From Olsenella intestinalis (lineage in GTDB: Bacteria > Actinomycetota > Coriobacteriia > Coriobacteriales > Atopobiaceae), in the NCBI RefSeq assembly GCF_023276655.1, contig NZ_JALGRK010000002.1, forward strand, positions 1 through 64,000: DNA of 64,000 bases. Direction: 5' to 3'. Positions 35,001 through 47,000 of this stretch are shown here, piece after piece. A program made the position numbers and the translations under genes. The notes beneath the pieces are model-generated. The model saw only the letters and a program-made list of their open reading frames with translations. It had not been told where the DNA came from and searched no databases. How positions within the stretch are numbered: position 1 is the first letter of the stretch; every line of letters begins with the position of its first letter.

Positions 35001-38000
35001 ACCATCATCTGCGCCGACGGGACCAACATGCAGGGTGCGTCAAGTGCGGACATGTACAAGGGATGCACGAGCCTCGTTGGCAAGTGCTACAGCTCGACCG
35101 GTGCCATCTCCGGCAGGCGCCCCTTCGACTCCGCGCAGATCACCACCACCTACTCGAAGGCGTGCACCACCAAGAACGACGGCTACCTCACGCCTGCCAC
35201 CAAGTTCAGCTCCTACGGCGTGACGTACCACATCAATGATGGCGAGGCCATTGACACCACCACGACGACCACGGCGATGGTTCAGTCTGCCATCGGCAAG
35301 TACGCATCCGTCGCGGGCGCGCTCTGGGCGCGCGAGGGCTTCCATGCGACCGGATGGAACACTGCCCCCGACGGCTCGGGCGCCTCGTTCGCACTCGGCG
35401 AATCGTTCAGCGCTGAGACAGAGCCTGCAGCGAACTCGACGCTCGATCTGTACATGCAGTGGGAATCGAACACCTACAACGTGAAGTTTGACGCCAACGG
35501 CGGTACCGGAAGCGCTCCGGACGTCACGGATATTGCCTATGAGACGGGTAAGGTCACGATGCCGAGCGAGGGCTTCGAGCGCGATGGCTACGACCTTGCG
35601 GGCTGGGCGCTCACGCCCACGGCAACGACGCCGACCTGGACGAAGGGAGCCGAGGCCACCAAGCTCTCCTACGTCAGCGACGACACCCTCACGCTGTATG
35701 CCGTGTGGTCGGGTCCCAAGAGCTACACCATCACCTTCGATGCGAATACCGAAAACGGAGGCAGCTCGATCACGGCGACCGACGGATTCACCAAGCTCTC
35801 CAATACCCAGCTTTCGAAGAGCGAGCGGTTCGGTGACAACTATGTGGTCCCGAACGCCCCCACACCCCAGAGTGGGTATTACTTCTCGGGCTGGTACACC
35901 AAGCCCGTTGACGGCATCCGCGTGTCGCCCAACGTCGCCAACTCCCAGACTGGGAACACCACCCTCTATGCCCAGTACGGCAAGGACGAGAACTACTACG
36001 TCGTCTTCACGGATGAAAACGGCAATCGTGGCAAGCAGGTCATGACCTTCACCAAGGACCCGTCCATGGTCGCGGGCAAGAACAAGGGCTGGATCGGCGA
36101 CGGGAAGAAGGCCCAGGACATCGATTACGTCGAGATGAACTCCGGATACCTGGGTCATACAAGCCTGACCGTACCCTGGATCGAGGGACACCGTGACCCC
36201 AGTGACAACAACACGAAGGACCTCTGGACGATGCTTCAGGGCAACTGCAAGAAGGTCGTCTTCGACGTGAGCTTCAAGGACGTCCAGGTTCGCGACATCT
36301 CCTACTACTTCGACCAGTTCAGGAACCTCGAGGAGTTCGAGCACCTTGACTACTTCGACACGTCGCGCGCCGTCAACTGGGACCTTACCTTCGGTGCCTT
36401 CAACAAGTTCAAGAACCTTGACCTCTCCATGCTTGATACGAGTTCGGCGGAAAGAATGAAGGCGACATTCTTCCTTGCGCAGGGCGTCGAGACGATCAAC
36501 ATCTCGGGCTGGAACCTCACGAACGTCACCGATACCAACAACATGTTCCGTGGGTACTGCAACGCGAGCATGGGTGCGAGCGGCTACTCCACCATCAAGT
36601 CGATCAACATGACCGGCGTCAAATGTACGGCGGTTCAGAACACGTCTGGCATGTTCCGCGAGTGTGCCTACCTCACTCAGCTTGACCTTTCGGGATTCGA
36701 CTTCTCTCACGTCACCAGTGCCGAGAACATGTTTGACACGTGCAATGCGCTTCAAACGATCCTCTGTGCGGATACGTCGTCCAGCTTCAGTGGGCTGACG
36801 GCGTCTGCCTCGACGCAGATGTTCAAGGGCTGCAACAAGCTCAAGGGTACGTACTTCAGCTCTTCGACCACCGCGACCAAGGCGTTCGATGGGACCATTG
36901 ACAGGACCTACGCGAAGGCCAAGACCCTCAAGCAGGACGGCTACCTCACGCCCCTCTCGAGGTACAACTCCTACGAGGTCATCTACCACCTCAACGGGGA
37001 GGGCATCGACGCCACCTCCACGGTGAGCTCGCCGATCCACGAGATGACCGGCTCCTACGCCATGACGGCGAACGCCCTGTGGGTGAACCCGGGCTTCAAG
37101 CCGGTCTCGTGGAACACCAAGCCCGACGGATCCGGCACCAAGTTCGACTTCGGCCAGTCCTTCTCGGCCACCAACGAGCCGAAGGCCGACGAGAAGCTCG
37201 ATCTCTACCTGCAGTGGAAGCCGAACTCCTACGTCCTCACGCTTGACGCAAACGGCGGCTCGGGTTCGGTCAACGCTAAGGAGTACGGCTACAACAACTC
37301 CGAGTCGCATGGCTTCACCAGCGACATCGTGCTGCCCGTCTGGAGCAAGAACGGCATCTACCGCGATGGCTACGAACTTCTCGGCTGGTCGGTCATGAAG
37401 AACGCGACGCAGCCCGACCCGGGCTTCGGCGCCGGTGCCACGGTGAATCGCCTCACGCGCGTGGACGGAGACGTGATCACGCTCTACGCGGTCTGGAACA
37501 AGCTCTCCTACACCGCCACGCTCGACCTCAACGGGGCCGACGGCGCCTGGACGGCACCCGAGGGCTTCACACAGGTGTCGGGGCCGGCGGGCGTCTGGCG
37601 CAAGGCGTCGATCCCGTTCGACTCCACGGTGTCGCTGCCGAGCCCCACGCGCACGGGATACAACTTCAACGGCTGGAAGGTCGCAGACGCCGCCGGCACC
37701 GCCGTGGGCACGACGGTGGCCGCGTCCGGCAACCCGCGCGAGCTCAAGATGGGCTCGGGTGCCGCGACGGCGAGCGCGACGTGGACCGTGACGCCGCCCG
37801 AGGCCATAGGCTCGCTCACGTACAACTCGACGCGACAGACCATCATGGGGGTCGCGCCCGGCCACACCATCGTCTCGGTCGCGCCTTCGGGCGCCACCAC
37901 GTCCACGTCGGGGTACGGCGTCTATGAGGACGGCGTCGACGCGGGCAAGGCCTACGCCACCGATGCGGGCACCTACGCGATCACGGTCGCCCTCTCCGAA

Positions 38001-41000
38001 GAGGCCAAGGCCGCGGGCGCCACCTGGGACGACGGCACCACGTCCGACAAGGTGATCGACGCGACCATCGACCGCCTGAGCGTCGGCGAGGCGCAGATCG
38101 GCGTTTCCGACGTGACGTTCACGGGCTTCGAGCAGCGCCCCAAGCCCACCGTGACCTTCCAGGTGGCGGGGGAGACCGTCACGCTCCAGGAGGGCGTCGA
38201 CTACACGCTCGCCTGGTCCAACAACGTCCACGCGGCCGACAAGTCCGCCGCGGACGCTCCCACCGTCACGGTGACGGCCCTGCCCACGAGCAACGTCGCC
38301 TATGGCAACACGCAGGGCGAGCAGAGCGCGACCTTCTCGATCGCCAAGCGCTCCCTGGCCGAGCCCGGCGAGGGCTGCGAGGTCACGTTCGCAGAGATTT
38401 CCGACCAGACCTACACGGGCGCCGCGCTTCAGCCCGCTCTCACGGTCTCGCTCGTGAGCGGCGCCGGCACCTACACGCTGCCGGCTGCAGACTTTGACAG
38501 CTCCTGGTCGACCAACGTGGACGTGACCAATGCCGCGCAGGCCACGGCCACCGCGACGGCCGCCGGCGACTTCACGGGCGCGGCCACCACCACGTTCAAG
38601 ATCGTGCCCGCCGACATCTCGCGCGCCACCGTCACGCTCAACAGCGCAAGCGCTACCTACGACTTCGAGGGCGACGACCTGACGCTTCCCGCAAACATTG
38701 CCGTCGCCTCCGCCACGCTCGACTACAACGGCGACAACGTGGCCGAGGCGCTCGTGGGGGACCGCGACTTCACGGCGGCGCTCGCCACGGCGGATGGCTC
38801 GGCCATCTCGGCCGTGAGCGCGCCTGGCAGCTACAACGTGGCCCTCACGGGCACGGGCAACTTCACCGGCGTGGCGCTCGCTCCCGTCACGGTCGTGCCC
38901 AAGCACTACCAGGTAACCTTCGACGCCCACGGCGGCTCCTTCGCGGGCGCCTCCTCGATGGAGCTCGAGCAGGTCTGGAACGCCGCCTATGCGCTTCCGG
39001 CGACCGACCCCACCCTCGGCGGCTTCACCTTCGCCGGCTGGTGGACGAAGGACGGCGCCAGCGCCGCCGACCCGCAGGGCGAGGCCGCCGGCGCCGACTG
39101 GGGCGAGCGCGTCACCGCGGAGACGCTCGTTCCCAAGATCGCGGGCGGGAAGACGACCATCTACGCCAGGTGGAGCCGCGACAGCTTTGCCGCGACCTTC
39201 TCGGCGGACCACGGCGCCACGCTCACGGGCACCGAGGGCATTCTCGACGCGGGCGGAACGGCGCAGGTCGCCTATGACGGCGCGGTTCCCGCAGGCATCG
39301 GCGTGAACGCGGGCAGCCTCACCTTCCTGGGTTGGACCTATCGCATGGAGGCGCCCGACGGGTCCGTCCGCACCGGTACCGTCGCCGACTACACCACGGT
39401 CAAGGTCACCGGCACGGCCACCTTCACGGCACGCCTCGTCGAGACGACCTTCGTCGCGGCCACGGCCACCGACGGCCTGGTGGGCGTGGGCTCCGAGGCC
39501 AAGGCCACGGCCGCCTCGGCCTCGGCCGAGAGCCTCGCGACCGTCGAGGGCCAGCGCATCGCCTACGCGCCGGCGGACGAGAACTACGAGCTCTCCTCCG
39601 TCACGGTCACCGACCTCGCGGCGCCCGGCGAGCAGGCGCACTCCGCCACGGTCACGCCCGGCGCCACGTCGTTCGACCTCGGCGGCAAGGCCTACGCCTG
39701 CAGCTGGGCCACCGCGGGCGACGACGCCGGCGCCCTCACGCTCGGCGCGCCGGGCGAGGCGAACATGTCCCTCACGGTGAGCTTCGCCTACAGCCGCAAG
39801 ACCACCACGTTCCAGGTGATGGTCTACAAGCAGAACGTCACACTCGACGCCGACCTCTCCACCTACGAGGCCGACGCGTCGATGACCTACACGAGCGGCG
39901 TGGTCGACGCGGGCTCAAAGATCGAGGTCACGCCCGCCGCCTCCGAGGGCTTCACCTTCTCCCAGGCCGTGATCGAGAACCCGGCCACGACCGATGCCGG
40001 CGCCGCACGCTTCGACGGCAGCACGATCGTTGACCTCTACTACACGCGCGACACCTACGCCTACACGGTCACCTACCAGGACGGCTCCGGCGCCACGCTC
40101 GCGCCCGCCACGACCGCGACCGCGGCCTTCGGCGCGACCGTGGGCCTGGCGGACGCCTCGCCCGTCGTCACGGTCACGCCGCCCGACGTCGCGGGCTTCG
40201 ACGACGTCTCCGCCACGCCGATCACCATCGGTGTGGACGAGAAGAGCAACGTCCTTTCCGTCACCTACGGCGAGGCCGCATACGCCGTCACGGTCGACCC
40301 CAACGGCGGCACCTGGACCCAGGACGGCTTCACGAGGCAGGACGACGGCACCTACAAGCGCGACGCCGACCTGGCCTACCGCGGCACCCAGACGCTCGTC
40401 GCGCCCACGCGCGACGGCTACGCCTTCGCGGGCTGGCAGGCCGCCGGCGCCTCCGCCGCCGTCTCCAGCAGCACCCTCACGCAGGGCACCGAGGCCTCGG
40501 TCGTGACCGCCACCTGGACGGTCGCGGCGCCGGCCGCCACCACGCGCACCTACGACGGCACGGCGCAGGTCGTCGTGGCCGCGGGGGAGGGCTACGAGCT
40601 CGCCATCGCCCCGGCCGCGGGCTCCACCGCCAAGGCCGACGGAGCCTCCGCGACCGACGCCGGCGCGCTCGCCACCCACGCCGGCTCCTACGACGTGACG
40701 GCCACGCTGCGCACCGGCGACCGCAACGTCACCTGGGCCGACGGCACCACCGCGCCCAAGGTCGTCACCGCCACCGTCGAGCGCGCCACCAACAGCTGGA
40801 CCAGCGCCCCCGCCTGCGCGAGCGTCACCTACGGGACCGCGCTCTCTCCCACGGCCACGCCGCGCTTCCCGCTCGAGGGCGCGACCGTCACCTGGGACTA
40901 TGCCGCCACGGCGGCCGGGCCCTTCTCGGCGGACGCCCCCACCGAGGTCGGCACCTACGTCGCTCACGCCACGGTCGCGGAGACCGACGACTACGCGGGC

Positions 41001-44000
41001 CTCACGGGCACGGCGCCCTTCGCGATCGGCCAGCTCGCGCTCGCCGACTCCAACGTCGACGCCATCGCCGAGCAGGGCTACACGGGATCGGCCGTCACGC
41101 CGCCCGTCACCGTGCGCGACGGCGACCGCACGCTCGCCAACGGGACCGACTACACGGTCACCTACGAGTCCAACGTCGACGTCGGAACCAACACCGCCGT
41201 CGCCGTCGTCGAGGGCCGCGGCAACTACGCCGGCACCGTGCGCAAGGCCTTCTCCATCGGCCGCGCGCAGGTTGCCCAGCCCGAGGCCGCAAGCCTTGCC
41301 TACAACGGCTCCGCCCAGGTCGGCGTCGCGGTCGCCACGGGCTTCACCCTCGAGGTGACCGAGGCCCCCGCCGCGGCCACGGGCTACGGCGTCTACTGGC
41401 TCGACGGCACCGAGATCGGCAGCGCCTACTTCACGACCGCCGGCACCTACACGGTCGTCGCCACGCCCGACGCCAACCACAGCTGGGAGGGCGGCTCCAC
41501 CGATCCCGTCACCCTCACCGTCACGGTCGCGCCCTTCGACATCTCCGGCGGCGCCCTCGCCGAGGTCGCGCCCCTCACCTACACGGGCGAGGCGCAGCAG
41601 CCGGCGCCGGCCCTTCTCGTCGACTACACGGGCGACCTCGTGGACGACCAGGTGAACGAGGGCCGCGACTACTCCCTCTCCTGGGCAAACAACACCGACG
41701 CCGGAAACGCTACGGTCACGGCCACGGGCACCGGCAACTTCACCGGCACCACGAGCCGCACCTTTAGGATCGAGCCGCTGCCCGTGACGCTTCGCGCCAC
41801 CTCGGAGAACACCGGCAAGGTGTACGACAAGGCCGCGGGCGAGCCCACGTTCGCCATCGACGTCGATGCCGGCTCCGAGGCTGTGTCCGACATCGCGAGG
41901 ACCGCGCTTTCGCCCACCGTCACCCGCACGGACGCCGCGGGCACGCCCACCACGTCGCAGCTGGTCGGCACCTACGTGATGAAGATCGGCTACACGCCCA
42001 ACGCCAACTACGACGTGCGGACCGAGGACGGCACCTACACCATCTCCAAGCGCCCGCTCACCGTCACGGTGAACGACATCGCCAAGACCTTCGGCGACGC
42101 GACGCCCACCATCACCGGCACGGTCACGGGAGCCTACGCCTCGGGCGACTCCGCCTCCGCAATCGGCCTCGCCTACGCCTCTGACGTAAAGGAGGACGCG
42201 GGCACCTACGAGGGCGCGCTCGTCGCCACCTGGACCGACGACAACTATGACGTCACGGTCGTGCCGGGCACCCTCACCATCAACCCCCGCGCCATCAGCG
42301 ACGCCAAGATCTCCGCGAGCGCCGACGGCACCAAGCAGGGCGACGCCTACGTCTACACCTTCTCGGGCGAGAAGATCCAGCCTGCCATCTCCGCGACCAT
42401 CGACAGCACCGTGGTGGGCCCGCAGCTCTACGAGGGCGAGTTCGCCGACTTCACGGTCCAGATCCTCGACTCCGGCGGCACGGCCGTCGACGGCATCACC
42501 GCCGCCGGCACCTACACCGCGCGCCTCACGGGTGTCGGGAGCCTCACCGGCACGCGCGAGCTCACGCTGCGCGTCGACAACGTGACCCCCACGGTCACCT
42601 TCGACGCCAACGGCGGCACCTTCGCCGGCGGCGTCACCACCCAGGCCGTCGTGCAGGAGTACACGGCCGCCTGGTCGCTGCCCACCGCGCCCACGCGCAC
42701 CTACACCAAGGGCGGCCAGACCTTCACCTACACGTTCGCCGGCTGGTGGACCAAGAACGGCTCTGCCTCCAACGACTGGGGCGAGGCCGTCGCCGCCGGC
42801 GCCGCCTGCCCCTGCATCGCCGACACGACGCTCTACGCCAAGTGGGAGACCGACCGTGAGAAGAAGGCCTACCACGTCAACCACTACGTGCAGGAGCTCG
42901 ACGCCACGGGCGTGCCCGTCTGGCCCGCCGCGCCCACAGCGACCGACGACTCGACCGGCCTCGCCGGCGACGACGCGACCTACGTCCAGCGCACCGTCGA
43001 GGGCCACACGTTCGACGCGAACCTCACCACCTACGCGGACTCCGCGCACGCGACCGCCCAGGCAGATCCCCTCTACGTCGCCGAGGACGGCTCCACTGTC
43101 GTGAGCCTCTACTACACGCTCGACAGCTTCGAGGTCACCTGGACGAACGACGACGCGACCCACGCCACGACCCGCGCCTACTTCGGCTCCACCGCCGCGG
43201 CTCCCGCGGCCATGCCCACGCGCGCGCCCGGCCGCGACTACACCTACACCTTCGCGCGCTGGACCGACGAGTCCGGAAACGACTACGACAACCCTGACCT
43301 GCCCGTCAAGTCGCCCGTCACCTACCACGCCGAGTACACGGCAACGCCGCGCACTTACGCGGTCACGATCGATGCCAACGGCGGCGAGCTGGCCCCGGGC
43401 CAGGCGGCCGAGAAGAGCCTCGCCTTTGCCGCGACCCTCGACCTGCCCGATCCCACCTGCGCTCGCGGCTGGGCCTTCGACGGCTGGGCGGTCAAGAGGG
43501 TCGGCGACGAGGGCGACGTCGGCACCCTCACGCCGGGCTCCGGCACCACGACCTACACGGGCGGCACGGCCGACGTCAAGATCAGCGCCAAGTGGCGCAT
43601 CTCCGTGCCCGCCGCCGCCTCGGGCCTCGCCTACAACGCCTCCGAGCAGCAGGTGGTCGCGACCTCCGACGGCGTGAGGCTCACCTCCATCACGGCCGCG
43701 GCCGGCAGCGACAACGAGGGCAAGCGCATCGACGAGTACGGCAACGCCGTCGCAACCCACGCCGGCGACTACTCCGTGACGGCCGAGATCTCCGCTGCGG
43801 TGCTCGGCGTCGACGATTCGCTCCTCTCCTGGTCCGACGGCTCCACGGCGCCGCACGTGGTCACGGCCACCATCGCACGGGCATCCAACCAGGTCACGGA
43901 CCTCGGGACCGACCCGGTCGACCCAGTCTATGGCGACAGCTTCTCGGGCACGGCAAACGCGACCTGGGGAGCCGACACGATCAGCTACGCCTGGGGCCGC

Positions 44001-47000
44001 ACGGCCGATGGCACCTTCGGCGCCTCGAAGCCCACACCTGCGGGCACCTGGTACGTGCGCGCAACCGTCCCGGAGGGCGACGACTGGGAGGCCGCGGAGG
44101 CCACGGCCGCCTTCCGCATCCTGCCCGCCACGATCGAGAATGCGTCGGTCACCTCCGTTCCGGCCACCTACAACGGCTTCTCGCAGGAGCCCTCCGTGAC
44201 CGTCACGGTCGGTGGCGGCAAGACCCTCGTGGCCGGGCGCGACTACGTCCTCGAGTACTACGCCGACGAGGCCCTCACCCGCCAGGTCGAGGTCTCCGAC
44301 ATGGTCGCCGCCGGCACCTACTGGGTGAAGGCGGTCGGCGTCGGCAACTACGCCACGCAGTCCGAGGGCGAGGCGCCCGAGTCATACAAGGCCGGCACCT
44401 ACCAGATCATGCCCGCCGAGCTCACGCTCTCGGCCCAGGCACTCGCGTCCCGCCCCTACGACGCAACCACCGACGCCACGGCCCAGCTCGATCGTGCCAC
44501 GCTTGCGCTCTCGGGCGCGGTCGCCGGCGAGACGCCCACGCTCGACGCCGCCGCGGCCCAGGCCGCGCTCGACTCGCCAAACGTCGGAGAGCGCACGGCC
44601 ACCGTCACGGGCGTCGCGCTAGCGGCAGGCAACCCCTCCAACGCCAACTACCGCATCGCGGCAGGGGAGGGCGGAGCCCAGGCCACGGCCGCGGCCACGG
44701 TCACGCCGGCGCTCCTCACTGTCTCGGGCATCACCGCGGTCCCGCGCGCCTACGACGGCACGACCGTGGTCGAGGTCACGGGCACCCCGCAGATCGCCTC
44801 CGGCGTCGTCGCGGGCCAGCCCGTCACGATCGACGCCACGGCACCGCTCTCCGCGGCGCTCGAGGACGTCGGCGCCGGCACGGCCCGCGTCGCGACCGTC
44901 TCCGGCCTTACCCTCGCGGACGACGCGGCCGCGGCCAACGTCAACCGCAACTACGCCTTCGCCGAGACGACGCTTCCCGTCGACATCGCCCGGGCGAAGC
45001 TCACGGTCACGTCGGTCCCGGTTGCCGACAAGACCTACGACGGCACCACCGCGGCCGTCTCCGATCCTGCGAGCGTCACCTTCGAGGGCACCGTCGCCGG
45101 CGAGGCGCCGACGCTCGACGCCGGCTCGGTTGCGGCGGAGTTCTCGGCGCCAGGTGCCGGGTCGAGCGTGCCCGTCACGGTCTCGGGCCTCTCGCTCGAT
45201 GCCGCGAATTCCGTCAATGCCAACTACGAGCTCACGGCCACGACGATTGCCACGGCCGCCGCCATCGCCCCCGCAGAGCTCGTCGTGCGCCCGCACGCCT
45301 CGAGCGCCCCCTACGGCTCCGAGCCCGCCTGCGAGGGCTACGACCTCGAGGGCTTCGTGGCGGGCGAGGACCGCGCGAGCGCGGGCGTGTCCGGCGAGCC
45401 CACGTTCTCCTTCACGTGCACGGCGGGCTCGCCTGCGGGCGACTACGCCGTGAGCGCCCAGGTCGACGGCCTCTCCGCGCCCAACTACCGCTTCACGGGC
45501 GCCCAGGCCGCCTTCCGCGTGGTGCCCGCGGACATCACCTGGGACCCGCCGGTCGGCGTGAGCCCCGCGCGGCCCGTCTACGGCGACCCCATCTCGGCGG
45601 TGGGCACGCCCTCCTTCGGAGAGGCGACGTTCGTCTACTCGTCGACCCCGACCTTCTCGCCCACGAGCACGAGCGCAACGCCCCCGACCACGGTCGGCAC
45701 CTACTACGTGCGCGGCACCGTCGCGGGCAGCGCGAACTGGAACGCGGGGCAACAGGTCGCCTCCTTCACGATCGCGCCGGCCACCTTCGACGAGGCCACG
45801 GTGGCCGTCGAGCCCCTTGTCTACACGGGAGAGGCGCTCCAGCCCCAGGTGAGCGTGCGCATCGGCACGCAGCCGCCGCTCTCGGCCGACACCGACTACA
45901 CGCTCGCCTTCTTCGCCGACGCGGCCGGCGCCCAGAAGATCGACCCCGCGACCGACGTCGTTGACGCCGGCACCTACTACGTGCAGGCCACCGGGCGCGG
46001 CAACTACGACGGCACGGCGACGTCCGTCCAGCCGTTCACGGTCGACCAGGCCGACTCCATGGCCGTGGGCCTCGCCGGCTACGTGGGGACCTACGACGGC
46101 GCCGCCCACGCGCTCTCGGCCGACGTCACCGGTGTCGACGCCCGCAGCTCCGCCCTCACCGTGGTCGAGTACCAGGTGGGCGAGGGTGCATGGTCCACGG
46201 ACGCCCCGTCCTTCACCGCGACGACCGACGGCGACGTCGCCGTCCGCGCCCGCGCCACCAACCCCAACTACAAGACGTGCACCTCCACGGACGCGACCGT
46301 GCGCATCGATCGTGCCGCCGTCACGGTTGCCGCCGACGACAAGTCGAAGGTCTTTGGCCAGGAGGACCCCGTCCTTACGGCCACGGTGACCGGGCTCGTC
46401 GGTGCCGACTCCGTCGACTACGAGCTGACGCGCGACGCCGGCGAGGACGTGGGCACCTACGTCATCCACGCCACCGGCGAGAGGCTCCAGGGCAGCTACG
46501 AGGTCACGCTTGCGGACGGCACGCTGACCATCGACTCCGCCGTGGCGCGCATCCCGTCCGCCCTCGCGGGCCTCGCCTTCGACGGCAAGGCGCAGCTCGG
46601 CGTCGTCCTCGACGACACGCTCTGCGTCGCCGAGGGCGAGCGTGCCACGGACGCCGGCGAGCACGTGGCCACCGTCCGCCTCCTCGATCCCGGCAACATC
46701 GTCTGGGAGGACCCCATGATCGACCCGGCCGATCCCGTCGAGGTCACCTACGCCATCGCCCCGGCCGACATCGCGCAGGCGACCATCGCGCCCATCGCCG
46801 ACCAGGTTGAGACCGGCGAGCCGATCGAGCCCGCCCTCGACGTCACGGCCCTCGGCCGCACCCTCGCCGCCGGCGTCGACTACGAGGCCGCCTACGAGTC
46901 CAACGTGGGCGTAGGCACGGCGACGGTCACGATCTCCGGCATCGGCAACTGGACGGGCACGGCGCAGGCCACCTTCCAGGTCGTGCCCGACAGGCCCGAC